Below are positions 54,656 through 64,000 of a DNA stretch of 64,000 nucleotides, one piece after another. Below the pieces are notes generated by a model. It had not been told where the DNA came from, made no database searches, and saw only the letters and a program-made list of their open reading frames with translations. Source of the stretch: JAWKTT01 sp041398965 (GTDB lineage: Bacteria; Planctomycetota; Planctomycetia; Planctomycetales; Planctomycetaceae); NCBI GenBank assembly GCA_041398965.1, contig JAWKTT010000016.1, positions 1 through 64,000 of the forward strand, given 5' to 3'. A program made the position numbers and the translations under genes. How positions within the stretch are numbered: the first letter of the stretch is position 1; each line of letters opens with the position of its first letter.

Positions 54656-54856
54656 GTTTCGATTCCTTTTGCAGTGAAGTAGAGAAAGATCGTGGGGCCG
54701 GGCGACCTTGTTTTGACCTAGCCGCATCCGGCTGTCGCAGAGAGACTCGGTTCCGTCAGATGACTGTGATCGACTACCCGTAAGTCAGCGTGTGCCCGAG
54801 GCCGATTGTACTCTCCGGGCATCAACGGTGTTAGTCTGTCGAACCAGTGTCGCTCA

Positions 54857-54896
54857 AGAAAAACACCTGTCCACAGCAACGAGCTGTGAACAGGTG
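54857..54896 (-). terminator. Intrinsic terminator after the first DUF1559 gene
   Basis: CACCTGT..CACAGC and GCTGTG..CAGGTG pair across a 5-nt loop; on the minus strand U-rich TGTTTTTCTT follows. It lies after both the premature and the ancestral stop codon of the gene. Confidence 0.85.
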
Positions 54897-54966
54897 CGGT
54901 AATTCAAAGTTCCAGTCTTTCGCGTTACGGAATCGAAACGTTCTCGACGCCGTCACGCGATCCCAT

Positions 54967-55956
54967 TCACAAGCGGATGGTGTGATCGGCGTTTTCGGAC
55001 AAGAAAGTGACTTTTCCATCCGCGAGTCCGATATGGGCACCGCCCGGATGGCGACTCGAAAACGCGGTCCGCAGGTCGTTGTCGTCCAACGCACTTCCCG
55101 CCCCGTCGACACCGGTTGCCCAGTTAATGACAGCCCCCAGCGATCCGATATGGCGCTGGTTGTTGTCGTTGATGTTTCCACCACCAATCATGTCATGATC
55201 GATCACGGTACGTGCCTTGGTTGACGGGTTAATCCACTGATTGATCCATTCTCCAAACATCGCCGTGTTGCTGGTCCCGTCGGTGATCATCGATTGCCGC
55301 ACCGCGAAAACTGGAACAAACAACCCGTGAAAACGCATATGTTCGTTTCCGTTCCCCGAAAAATTGTTGGACGACATGTTGTCGTCCAAGTGCTGCCGAG
55401 TCTCCGCATTTCGGTTCGAGGGATATCCGTTCGCGGTCGTGTACACAGGATTTCCCACGGCTCCACTCGCGACGCCTCCGTAATTGCTCGGCACTCGTTT
55501 GTCGATGCTCTCGCGATTCACGGTCTCAGGATCGCCCGAAGATGGACACCGCATCACATCAATGGTGGTCTCCAGCGCATTCTCTAGCACGCCATCGTCG
55601 TTCCACAAATTGTTACCCCCATTCGTAAAGTTCGGACCAAAGCCACTCCAGTTGATGGAGTCGTAAAGGGGCTTCTGTTCAATGAAGGGGAGCAGCATTC
55701 CGGACCAACCGATGCCGTTGGAATCGCCAGAGGGATTCCGCATGATCCCTGATGGGTAAATCTTGTGCGTCCCTTCGTAGTTGTGCATGGCGATCACCAG
55801 GTTGTGGAGGTGATCCTGACACTGGCTCCGACGAGCCGCCTCGCGTACCGACTGCACGGCTGGCAGTAGCAACGCCACCAGAATGGCGATGATTGCGATC
55901 ACCACCAGCAACTCAATCAACGTAAAACCTCGCCGCAACCTCGAAAAACGAACCAT
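54967..55956 (-). CDS. DUF1559 prepilin-like protein, truncated by an in-frame stop
   Basis: 329 residues from the ATG at 55956 (AAAGGTG upstream). N-terminal R-R-G-F-T-L-I-E-L-L is a type IV prepilin-like cleavage site and helix; then P-A-V-Q-S-V-R-E-A-A-R-R-S-Q-C, and near the C-terminus H-P-G-G-A-H and L-A-D-G-K-V-T-F-L-S-E-N. It stops at TGA 54969-54967, but the same frame continues G-S-R-D-G-V-E-N-V-S-I-P to a TAA at 54927-54925, matching the paralogue's G-T-R-D-G-G-E-S-V-S-I-P end. So a nonsense change removed about 14 residues. Confidence 0.88.
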   Translation of the reverse strand: MVRFSRLRRGFTLIELLVVIAIIAILVALLLPAVQSVREAARRSQCQDHLHNLVIAMHNYEGTHKIYPSGIMRNPSGDSNGIGWSGMLLPFIEQKPLYDSINWSGFGPNFTNGGNNLWNDDGVLENALETTIDVMRCPSSGDPETVNRESIDKRVPSNYGGVASGAVGNPVYTTANGYPSNRNAETRQHLDDNMSSNNFSGNGNEHMRFHGLFVPVFAVRQSMITDGTSNTAMFGEWINQWINPSTKARTVIDHDMIGGGNINDNNQRHIGSLGAVINWATGVDGAGSALDDNDLRTAFSSRHPGGAHIGLADGKVTFLSENADHTIRL

Positions 55957-56264
55957 ACAACACCTTTCACACGTAAGAGATAGGAGCAAACCGACCTTCG
56001 CGACACACCGCAAGAATCGAAACCGGCAAGGGAACCATACCCTGGAATGTTCTTCGCGGTCGCCCCCCTGAAGGGCGGCGACCGCGAAGAACACATCCAC
56101 GAACGATGATTGTTACGCAGGGCGTCGAGTTCTGTCTACTGACAATTTTTCACGATTCATTGGGAGCTTGTTCTCCAGGCGGGCGGAAGAATTGTGGTTC
56201 ACCCAAACATTCGAGCGAATCCGACGATCACTCCTACGGTTCACTGAACTTTCAGAAGTCGCTC

Positions 56265-56308
56265 AAAAAATAAACCCCTCCCGGCTGCAGGTTGCCACCG
56301 GAAGGGGT
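56265..56308 (-). terminator. Intrinsic terminator after the second DUF1559 gene
   Basis: ACCCCT(C)CCGG and CCGG(A)AGGGGT form a 10-bp stem; on the minus strand TTTATTTTTT follows. It sits about 70 nt past the gene's stop codon. Confidence 0.85.
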
Positions 56309-56377
56309 CATTTTTCGCTTGCGATGGGGATCCCGAGTCTGCCAGAACCGTTGACAGATGGTCATCCTGCACACGAA

Positions 56378-57409
<1,032 letters not shown>

Positions 57410-57702
57410 CGTGTCACCTGCCAGATTCTTGGGAAGGAAAGGACGAAACCACAGCACGAAGCCGTGGGGAAAACCAATAACAACAGCCGACGATCGCTAA
57501 GGGAAAGTGGAGTATGGCGAAAGGTTGAATCGAGTACGAATCCCCAAACGACCGGAACCGGCCTTGTCCAAGCCTCATCACCAAGCAGACCGCTGGCGTC
57601 CAATGGAGAAGCTGAACGCATTGATCTTGCCAGATATGGAACGTCATGTCCACTGTTTCGTTAGGACAGAAGAAAGTTTTCGAGAAATTCTTCTGCCCCC
57701 AA

Positions 57703-57770
57703 GTCGGGTTCCGAGTTCCGACCGGCGCCGGTTTTGCTGCGAGCTTACGGAACGCAGGGCGGAACCCGAC
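57703..57770. repeat. Long palindromic intergenic element
   Basis: GTCGGGTTCCG (57703-57713) and CGGAACCCGAC (57760-57770), perfect 11-bp arms with a 46-nt interior that contains the perfect palindrome ACCGGCGCCGGT. It lies just after the TIM-barrel gene on the minus strand, but without a U-run. Possibly REP-like; no ORF. The remaining part of this gap (57410-57702) shows nothing. Confidence 0.5.
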
Positions 57771-57784
57771 TGAGTTTTCTGGCG

Positions 57785-58747
57785 TTACGACTTGCTGAGT
57801 TCTGCGAGGCAGGTTTCGAGCATTTGCTTGGTCTTGCAAACGCCGGCGTATTCGTCGAGTTTGGTCCCTTCGTACTCGATGCCAACGTAACCTCGGTAGC
57901 CGGCAGCGGTGACGATCTGCATCATCTTCAGGAAGTCGAACTCCTTTTTCCAGCGGGTGTTGACGGTCACCAAGGGGCGGGCGTCGTCAAAGTCGTGCGT
58001 CTTCGCACTCACCGCTTGAGCGTAAGGCATCATCAGTTCGACCCCTTTGTAGAAGTCGAACCACTCGTCCTTGTCTCGGTTGATACCGAAGTTGCCGAAG
58101 TCGGGGAGTGTGCCGCAATGGGGATGGTCGACTTGTTGCATCACCCCCACGAGCCAGTCGGCATTCGACGAAAGTCCCCCATGATTCTCGACGATGACAT
58201 TCAGGTTCTGTTGTTCTGCCAGGAGGGTCAGCTTGGACAGGCCGTCGGCGGCTCGGTCCATCTGCTCATCATAGGTTCCGCTGCTCTGGGCATTTACGCG
58301 GATTGAATGGCAACCCAAGGTCGAAGCGGCATCGAGCCACTTCTTGTGATTGTCGACTGCCTTTTGACGTTTTGTTTCGTCTGCATCGCCGAGTGCCCCT
58401 TCGCCATCGACCATGATCAACAGGCTCCGGACGCCATGATCGGCGGCCCGCTTCTTCATGCCGGCGAGATACTCGGCATTGGTCGCTTTGTCTTTGAAGA
58501 ACTGATTGACGTACTCAATCGCCTCGATGCCGAACTCTTCCTTGGCGATCTTGGCAAAGTCCAGGTTATCGATTTTCTTCTCGAAGAACGCTTTGTGCAG
58601 CGACCATTGAGCGAGCGAAATCTTGAAGAGCGGAGCTTTCTCTGCGGCGAAAGCGGTCAACGCACTCCCTTGCGAGAGCGCAACCGCAGCCGCAGTGGCG
58701 AAGGAGGTCGAAAGAAAGTGACGACGATTCAGGATCGGGGAAACCAT
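57785..58747 (-). CDS. Tat-exported TIM-barrel protein (hydroxypyruvate isomerase/xylose isomerase-like)
   Basis: 320 residues. N-R-R-H-F-L near the start is a twin-arginine signal with a following Ala-rich core, so it is exported folded. The mature part has the xylose-isomerase-like TIM-barrel pattern: F-G-I-E-A-I-E-Y-V, I-V-E-N-H-G-G, L-P-D-F-G-N-F, S-A-K-T-H-D-F-D and G-I-E-Y-E-G-T. Metal-binding Glu/Asp/His are present, so isomerase or epimerase activity is plausible; substrate unknown. GGAG precedes the ATG. Confidence 0.82.
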   Translation of the reverse strand: MVSPILNRRHFLSTSFATAAAVALSQGSALTAFAAEKAPLFKISLAQWSLHKAFFEKKIDNLDFAKIAKEEFGIEAIEYVNQFFKDKATNAEYLAGMKKRAADHGVRSLLIMVDGEGALGDADETKRQKAVDNHKKWLDAASTLGCHSIRVNAQSSGTYDEQMDRAADGLSKLTLLAEQQNLNVIVENHGGLSSNADWLVGVMQQVDHPHCGTLPDFGNFGINRDKDEWFDFYKGVELMMPYAQAVSAKTHDFDDARPLVTVNTRWKKEFDFLKMMQIVTAAGYRGYVGIEYEGTKLDEYAGVCKTKQMLETCLAELSKS

Positions 58748-58945
58748 GGAGCGACTCCAACAGGACGGGACGGCGAAGTGGGTTTGTGAGTAACGAAAGG
58801 GTTCTTCTCACCGTCGGCGAAAAGGCTCCCCATGTGCCTTGCGAGTCGAGCCATGAGGCCCCGACGAACGTCCCAAGCTCAGGGCTCAAGCCGTTGCGCA
58901 GCGAACGCCAGCATTGTAACGCACTCACCCCTCTGTCGTCATCCG

Positions 58946-58987
58946 CAACCCCTGTGGTCCCACATTCCGATGAGGGACCACAGGTTG
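58946..58987 (-). terminator. Hairpin after the third DUF1559 gene
   Basis: CTGTGGTCCC and GGGACCACAG pair perfectly, with CAACC/GGTTG extending the stem past one bulge. It lies just after the DUF1559 stop on the minus strand. No U-run follows. Confidence 0.55.
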
Positions 58988-59019
58988 CCGAAGTCCAACG
59001 GTCTAACCAACTGGACCGC

Positions 59020-59988
59020 TCAATATGAGCCGGTCGGGTGATTGTCGTCCTTGCCAAGCAGATACTCGAATGTCGAGTTCACCGCCGCGTTGGTGTTGTG
59101 GTTGATATTCTCACTGAGAAAGACCACCTTGCCATCACCGAGAGCGAAGTGTGCTCCGCCAGGATGCAGGCTCAGGTAAGCACGTCGGCAATTATTGTTC
59201 TCGGGGCAATTGATCTTGCGATGCCCAGCTCCCATGGCAGAGGCCATCTCCTTGTCATCGTTTCCAGCTGTCCCATTGATGCCCCAAAGATTCGCAGCAT
59301 ATGGCAGGTTGCCGGAAGTGTCTGCCTTCTTCCAGCTCCGTTCACCCAGAAAAATGACATTGCTCTGGCCATCCACAATCTTGGCGAAACGGACTTTGCT
59401 GTTACGGAAGAAGCAACCGTTCGCGGCACCGGAAGGGGCACCCTCATCCGGCCGAATCTGGTTACTGCTGTTCGCAGCGATGTAGTTGGAAATTGCCCCC
59501 TCAACACCCCCGCCGGTGCTGTTGTGATACTTCCGCACAGTCCCTGCGGCGTTGTTGCTTTCGTCACCATTGTCACTTGGGCAAAGGAACAATGCGATCG
59601 GTGTCTGAATAATCTTTCGCTTCGCCGTATTCTTCAATGCGACATCCATCCGCGTGTTCCCCACATCGAGCGACTCGTAGGCGGCCTTCTGCTCTGTGAA
59701 GGGCATCACAAACGCCGACCAGGACCAGTTGGCAGACCGGTCGTACGAATTGGACTGCTGAACGAATCCGGGAGGCAAAACCTTGTTGACCCCCTCGTAG
59801 TTGTGCATCGCTAGCACTAAGTTGTGCAGATGGTCCTGGCACTGCGACCGGCGAGCGGCCTCTCGAACTGATTGCACGGCTGGCAGCAGCAACGCGACGA
59901 GAATGGCGATTATTGCAATGACCACCAGTAACTCAATGAGCGTAAACCCACGTTGTCGGCGATGAAACGGACGGCTTGTTGTGAACAT
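59020..59988 (-). CDS. DUF1559 prepilin-like protein
   Basis: 322 residues, GAGGAG before the ATG at 59988. N-terminal R-R-Q-R-G-F-T-L-I-E and the long hydrophobic helix match the other two copies, but the body has diverged (T-A-K-R-K-I-I-Q-T-P-I, C-R-R-A-Y-L-S-L-H-P-G-G-A-H). It keeps the C-terminal F-A-L-G-D-G-K-V-V-F-L-S-E-N. It follows the lipoprotein gene at 60093 by 104 nt, and the two are probably cotranscribed. Confidence 0.88.
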   Translation of the reverse strand: MFTTSRPFHRRQRGFTLIELLVVIAIIAILVALLLPAVQSVREAARRSQCQDHLHNLVLAMHNYEGVNKVLPPGFVQQSNSYDRSANWSWSAFVMPFTEQKAAYESLDVGNTRMDVALKNTAKRKIIQTPIALFLCPSDNGDESNNAAGTVRKYHNSTGGGVEGAISNYIAANSSNQIRPDEGAPSGAANGCFFRNSKVRFAKIVDGQSNVIFLGERSWKKADTSGNLPYAANLWGINGTAGNDDKEMASAMGAGHRKINCPENNNCRRAYLSLHPGGAHFALGDGKVVFLSENINHNTNAAVNSTFEYLLGKDDNHPTGSY

Positions 59989-60092
59989 GGTCTATCTCCT
60001 CGAAAAAGTAAAAACAACGACGATCGGGTTACCGGTCGCACATGAAACACCGCGAGTCAATCGACTTGCGGCATAGGTCGAAACATCATGTA

Positions 60093-60560
60093 TTATTCAT
60101 CATCTGCGGACTGGATTGGTTCGTTACCCTTCAACTCAAACTCAATCTCGTTTGGTCCATTCTTCGTCACTGTGGCATCCAGCAATGGGTTGGCTTCGTC
60201 CTGATACTTCAGTGGAACAGGATACGGTGGGGGAACATCCCCCTCTTTGACCTGCACCGGGTCGGGAGCCAGAATCACCACGTTGTACGTTCCGGGGACC
60301 AATCCATTCTCGACGGCACTCGTTCGCACGGTGAAGTCGCCATTCTCGTCAATGATCCCGGAACCCCCGGACCTCTTCGACCCCTGCGGAATGAACAGGA
60401 CTGTCCCCCCCATCACTGGCTCCCCGTCGACAGAGACACTTCCCGTCACGACCGGGCCTGCTGTCGTGCTCTCACCAGTACAACCACCGAATTGAAGCAC
60501 CCCGACGAGAGACATCAACGCAATGAAACGGGGACACAGCGACGAACAAAGACAAGACAT
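60093..60560 (-). CDS. Putative lipoprotein, carboxypeptidase-regulatory-like
   Basis: 155 residues. A signal segment with lipobox F-G-G-C (Cys at about 27), then V-T-G-S-V-S-V-D-G-E-P-V-M-G-G-T-V-L-F-I-P, the same beta-sandwich start as the lipoprotein at 54233-54655. Later N-G-L-V-P-G-T-Y-N-V-V-I matches too. It is upstream of the DUF1559 gene, the reverse of the order in the other module. GAGGAC precedes the ATG. Confidence 0.8.
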   Translation of the reverse strand: MSCLCSSLCPRFIALMSLVGVLQFGGCTGESTTAGPVVTGSVSVDGEPVMGGTVLFIPQGSKRSGGSGIIDENGDFTVRTSAVENGLVPGTYNVVILAPDPVQVKEGDVPPPYPVPLKYQDEANPLLDATVTKNGPNEIEFELKGNEPIQSADDE

Positions 60561-60995
60561 AGAACTAGTCCTCGCGGTATGACAATCGAGTCAACAGGAA
60601 GGGACGTATTTCACCGACCGGCGAAATCAATAACGACCAAGCGACCGAAAGCGATCACTCACAGGCGAATGTGCGACGGAGAATTATTGATGTGCGAAAG
60701 GATTTGAGAGGGGGCATCAAGAGACGAATTTCCCGAACGGGCAACCACCCTCTTCTTGCACCCTAGTTACTCAAAAGAGATATTTCAACCGAAATTCTCT
60801 TTCGCTTCCAAAATCGTGCAGACCTCACGATTGTGGGCGGGCTGATTGGCCACTCGGAAAGGACCGACGAAAACTCGGATTTGTCGGAAATGTGCAGATG
60901 GACATTGTTACTCCAACAGATCGCAATCGTCAGCGAACGCAATTCGCTGACACACGAACCGCATTGCGATTTGGTTCGAAAGTGGCGATCCCCTG
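60561..60995. other. Intergenic region upstream of the lipoprotein/DUF1559 pair
   Basis: 435 nt, relatively A/T-rich, no gene. It should contain the promoter of the pair on the minus strand; I cannot assign hexamers. Confidence 0.35.
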
Positions 60996-62474
60996 CTACA
61001 GTCGCTCGGGATTAAACGGAGTTGTCGGAGTCTTCCCTGACGCACGAATTCTTAGCAGTCGTTGCAGTTCGAGAATCGTCTTTGACACGGAGGCCGTTGG
61101 CTTGATGGCCAGATTGTGGAACTCTTGCGGATCGGTCTGATGATCGTAGAGTTCGACGCCGTGTTTGCCTTCACCCCACTCGGTGTAGCGGTAGCGATCG
61201 GTTCGAATGCTGCACCCCATCACCGGTTCCGGCAGTCGGTCATCCGCTGGACGCAGCACTTGCGTGACGGCATACGCATTCCATTCGGCAATGGGATTAA
61301 TCAGCAACGGACGCAGACTGCGACCAGCCAGGTTGGTGGGAGATTTAAGATTGGCAAGTTCAGTGAGCGTCGGATAGATATCGACAAACTCGACAATCCG
61401 CCGCGATGCTCCGCGACCCGCCGAGCGGGGATCGCGAATGATTAATGGCGACCGGGCTCCCTGCTCAAAAAGTGTTCGCTTCTGCCAGATGCCGTGATGT
61501 TCACCAAGGTGATACCCATGGTCGCTCCAGAAGACGACGATTGTCTTCTCCGATAATTCCAGTCGATCGAGTGCATCGAGCAGACGGCCGACCTGAGCAT
61601 CAACAAATGACACACAGGCGTAATAAGCCTGCGTCGCTTGTAGGAGCGTTGGCTCGTCAAGGTTGTAATGCGGGACTGGGCAGTTGTGAGCGAAGGCAGC
61701 GGTTGGGATGTCCTCTCGATCACCTTCAGGAGCATACGGGAGTCGGAGCGATTCGACCGGATACCACTCGAAGTATTTCCTGGGGGCGACATAAGGTGTG
61801 TGCGGACGGAAGAAGCCGACCCCCAGAAAGAACGGCTCGTCTCGCTTTTCTTCCATGATCTTGATCGCTTCGGTCGCAATCATGCCATCCGTCTGTTCGA
61901 TGTCGTCTCCATCAGCGGCGAGCCAACTGAGCGAGGCACTGATCTTACGGTGCGGTTCGGCGTTATGGATCAACGCTTCATCCGCTTTGTCGCGACCCTT
62001 CGGGTTGACGGTGCGATTCCAGGAAACGGGGTCGTCAAAGCCGTCGGTCCCGATCGACGCCGGGACGTTGTAGTGATAAATCTTCCCAACCCGTGCGGCG
62101 AAATATCCCCCCTGCTGAAACGCCTGAGGCAGTGTCACCACGTCCGGCAATTCATCGCGAAAGTGCCGATCGAGGTCGTACACTTTGATCTGATCGGGAC
62201 GCAGTCCCGTCATGATCGATGCTCGCGTCGGGTTGCAGAGGGGCAACTGATTGTAGGCCTGCTGAAAGCAGACGCCGCTTGCCGCCAGCCGATCAATGTT
62301 TGGCGTTTTCGCCACGAGATCGCCGTAGCATCCCAGCGTACAAGCCAGATCATCGACCGCTATGAAGAGAACATTGGGGCGACGCGTGGAAGCTTTTCCT
62401 TCGCTACGACACTCGTCAATTCCGCAGCCGATCAGGACGAGGAAGATGCAGAAAACACGAACCATGACTGTCAT
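60996..62474 (-). CDS. Secreted sulfatase, iduronate-2-sulfatase-like
   Basis: 492 residues; the ATG at 62465, ten bases after GGAG, may be the better start. Signal segment, then R-R-P-N-V-L-F-I-A-V-D-D-L (calcium Asp pair) and the formylglycine motif C80-N-P-T-R-A-S-I-M-T-G. V-G-K-I-Y-H-Y in place of G-K-W-H, R-P-H-T-P-Y and W-S-D-H-G-Y-H-L-G-E-H are characteristic of the iduronate-2-sulfatase-like subgroup. Probably acts on sulfated polysaccharides. A small membrane protein gene lies 36 nt upstream. Confidence 0.9.
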   Translation of the reverse strand: MTVMVRVFCIFLVLIGCGIDECRSEGKASTRRPNVLFIAVDDLACTLGCYGDLVAKTPNIDRLAASGVCFQQAYNQLPLCNPTRASIMTGLRPDQIKVYDLDRHFRDELPDVVTLPQAFQQGGYFAARVGKIYHYNVPASIGTDGFDDPVSWNRTVNPKGRDKADEALIHNAEPHRKISASLSWLAADGDDIEQTDGMIATEAIKIMEEKRDEPFFLGVGFFRPHTPYVAPRKYFEWYPVESLRLPYAPEGDREDIPTAAFAHNCPVPHYNLDEPTLLQATQAYYACVSFVDAQVGRLLDALDRLELSEKTIVVFWSDHGYHLGEHHGIWQKRTLFEQGARSPLIIRDPRSAGRGASRRIVEFVDIYPTLTELANLKSPTNLAGRSLRPLLINPIAEWNAYAVTQVLRPADDRLPEPVMGCSIRTDRYRYTEWGEGKHGVELYDHQTDPQEFHNLAIKPTASVSKTILELQRLLRIRASGKTPTTPFNPERL

Positions 62475-62510
62475 ACTCCAGGGATCAGTCGCTTTGGGGA
62501 ACGGAGATCT

Positions 62511-62798
62511 TTACTGGGCCTGTTTCTCGAGAATCGTTTCCAGTTTGTTGATCCGTTCCTGTAAGTTCTGGGCGTGACGACACAGGTAGTGGATCGGGGG
62601 AATGGTGACAAAGCAGAGAGGAATCCACATCCCCCAGAGCATGGAGACTCCAGCCCCATTCATAAAGATTGAGGAGACCATGTGTGCCCCGATGTCCAAC
62701 AGGGCTCCGACCATCGCGAAGCCCAAAGTGACTCCCATCACCGTCCGATTCGAGCGTTTGGCAAATTCCTCGATCGTCTTTTCGTCTACTTCCTTCAT
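62511..62798 (-). CDS. Small membrane protein with C-terminal coiled coil
   Basis: 95 residues from the ATG at 62798. Two hydrophobic segments (about 20-42 and 48-70) and a C-terminal heptad-like helix (L-Q-E-R-I-N-K-L-E-T-I-L-E-K-Q). Acidic N-terminus. Unknown function; it may be cotranscribed with the sulfatase, 36 nt downstream. Confidence 0.65.
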   Translation of the reverse strand: MKEVDEKTIEEFAKRSNRTVMGVTLGFAMVGALLDIGAHMVSSIFMNGAGVSMLWGMWIPLCFVTIPPIHYLCRHAQNLQERINKLETILEKQAQ

Positions 62799-63209
62799 CA
62801 AATCTCTCGCCTTGCAAAGTCGGTGAAGTCACTGGGATAACGGCCCGTATCGTCAGCGCCATTGTTCGCTTCCGGAAACGCCAAAGTCAATGAGGGAGAG
62901 AGAATTGGGCATGGTCCGAAGGTCGCACCGCGACAATGACTCGATGTTCCCCGTTTCGCTTCACAGGACAATTGTGGGCCGAATCGGTTGTCGGCTCATC
63001 GAGGTCGACCGGTTCGGCGCGGGAATTGCGTCTGTACATTCTTGAGGGCTTTGGGGCTGCGCTCAATATGAGGGGATGTCCTCGTTTGACAGCGCAACCC
63101 TGTCGACCGCTGCGCGGAAGTGAGCATTCCTGACTGAGAATGACTGCCCCGAACAGGATCGGCGTTGGTTCATCGAACTGGTTCAACCTCCTACCTAAGG
63201 AACATCACC
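62799..63209. other. Divergent intergenic region
   Basis: 411 nt, no gene that I can support. ORFs in both directions lack family features. Confidence 0.35.
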
Positions 63210-63779
63210 ATGAACGACTCTTATGTCGTCCCGGTTTTGTGTGGCATGCTCATCCTTCTCTGCACCCTGTTGGCGGTTGTGGTCGCCTATCGGGAAGGGA
63301 AGCGGATCGGGGCACTGACGCGGAGTGATCGGTTCGATCGACTGACTTCCCCGTTGGCTCTCAGCGAGACCGAATGGCAGATTGAATTTGATGAATACGA
63401 GGCAAAAACGCGGCATACTGCCTGGATGCGGTTCCGGCAGTATGGTTCGCGAATCATTGGCGAAGGGGAAGATAGCGAGGGGCGTTGTTGCTCAGCGGAG
63501 GGGGTCGTCTATGCCGACAAACTCTGCTATCTGTACCTCGAACGGGGGCGAGGGGGACACTCGCTTGGAACGGTCATGGTCGACATGAACGATGCCGGCG
63601 ATCAGTTCGACGGGATGCGCTGTTCGTGGTCGGTTGATCGTGGAGCGGTGTCGGTCGATCGTATCCGGTTGACACGCGAGAAGTCTTCCCCCGGGAAGCC
63701 ACTGGCCCAGTCTCATTCGCCAATGGTGCATTCCGGCGACGCTTGTTCAGAAAAAGCAACATCAGCGGACCTCGTTTGA
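63210..63779 (+). CDS. Membrane-anchored protein of unknown function
   Basis: 189 residues from the ATG at 63210 (AAGGA upstream). One N-terminal membrane helix (about 7-27), then a soluble domain with W-M-R-F-R-Q-Y-G-S-R-I-I-G-E-G and C-Y-L-Y-L-E-R-G-R-G-G-H-S-L-G-T, a beta-rich pattern I have no family name for. The C-terminal 35 residues are polar and low in complexity. Confidence 0.65.
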   Translation: MNDSYVVPVLCGMLILLCTLLAVVVAYREGKRIGALTRSDRFDRLTSPLALSETEWQIEFDEYEAKTRHTAWMRFRQYGSRIIGEGEDSEGRCCSAEGVVYADKLCYLYLERGRGGHSLGTVMVDMNDAGDQFDGMRCSWSVDRGAVSVDRIRLTREKSSPGKPLAQSHSPMVHSGDACSEKATSADLV

Positions 63780-64000
63780 GGTTTTGTACAGATTCGCCCC
63801 GGAACCGATCGTCATGTCTCGATGGTGAAACAGCGGGCGAACTGGTGTCGAAATCGACACAATCGTCACCGTCACCCGCAGGGCCGCAGAATCCCGAGTC
63901 CGGGCAGCTGATTCCGATCGGAGAGCACGCGAGTTGCAGAACGGTCCTGATGCCGCCCCTGCTGCATTCGGAGCAGGATTGGTTTTCGATATCACGTCGC
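63780..64000. other. Window end, no supported gene
   Basis: One plus-strand frame (about 63840 onward) has protein-like codon use (I-V-T-V-T-R-R-A-A-E-S-R-V) and is open to the window edge, but no start codon is visible within it. I leave it unassigned. Confidence 0.25.

Noticed and set aside
63762..63995. 77-codon minus-strand ORF at the window end
   Set aside because: No Shine-Dalgarno or family pattern, and it overlaps the preceding gene.

Overview
The window looks like an ordinary chromosomal stretch from a planctomycete (order Planctomycetales; genus not determinable by eye). Evidence: three DUF1559-type proteins with prepilin-like N-termini, two secreted formylglycine sulfatases, a giant DUF1080/ThuA/membrane-dehydrogenase/cytochrome c fusion, paired VWA membrane proteins of the BatA type, a kinase fused to a degenerate receiver domain, an H1-like Lys/Ala/Pro protein, and many secreted proteins of unknown function. 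GC is moderately high, genes are mostly monocistronic or in pairs, and intergenic gaps are long and rich in perfect hairpins. I see no tRNA, rRNA, CRISPR array, transposase or phage gene.

Layout. 0-1 kb: rplT (cut by the window edge), rpmI and a GlsB/YeaQ-type membrane protein on the minus strand. 1.2-8.5 kb: secreted or membrane proteins of unknown role, methionine aminopeptidase (map) and a sialidase. 9.1-14.7 kb: glmS, then a three-gene run with aroA and rsmB. 14.8-18.3 kb (minus): an ExeA/GspA-like ATPase with a membrane-anchored partner, and a sulfatase. 18.5-25.8 kb: Hsp20, an RND pump, murA and a Ser/Thr kinase. 26-32 kb: NHL propeller, small membrane proteins, tandem zinc-ribbon paralogues, ABC-2 permease. 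32.3-44.3 kb: an extremely acidic HTH protein with a C-terminal membrane helix, a HEAT-like secreted protein, a BON protein, a VWA protein and the 1738-residue fusion. 44.7-53.5 kb: esterase, ArsR regulator, two SDRs (one lacking its catalytic Tyr), the H1-like protein, a second VWA protein, ispF, a QueD-like protein and a thioredoxin-fold protein. 53.9-60.6 kb: a free-standing structured RNA, then two DUF1559/lipoprotein modules flanking a Tat-exported TIM-barrel protein. 61-63.8 kb: a second sulfatase and two small membrane proteins.

How the genes fit together. Cell-envelope precursors (glmS, murA), the shikimate and MEP pathways (aroA, ispF) and translation (rpmI, rplT, map, rsmB) make up the housekeeping core. 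The sulfatases, sialidase, esterase, TIM-barrel protein and dehydrogenase fusion suggest exported degradation of sulfated or decorated polysaccharides.

Most notable item: the transcript-like unit at about 53895-54152. It carries a 17-base near-perfect complement of the 16S rRNA 3' tail, a 13-codon GTG mini-ORF at ideal spacing, two internal anti-Shine-Dalgarno sequences (one matching the 16S tail itself and displayed in a hairpin loop), several perfect hairpins and a strong terminator. No ordinary gene follows on that strand. I regard it as a candidate undescribed ribosome-interacting RNA.
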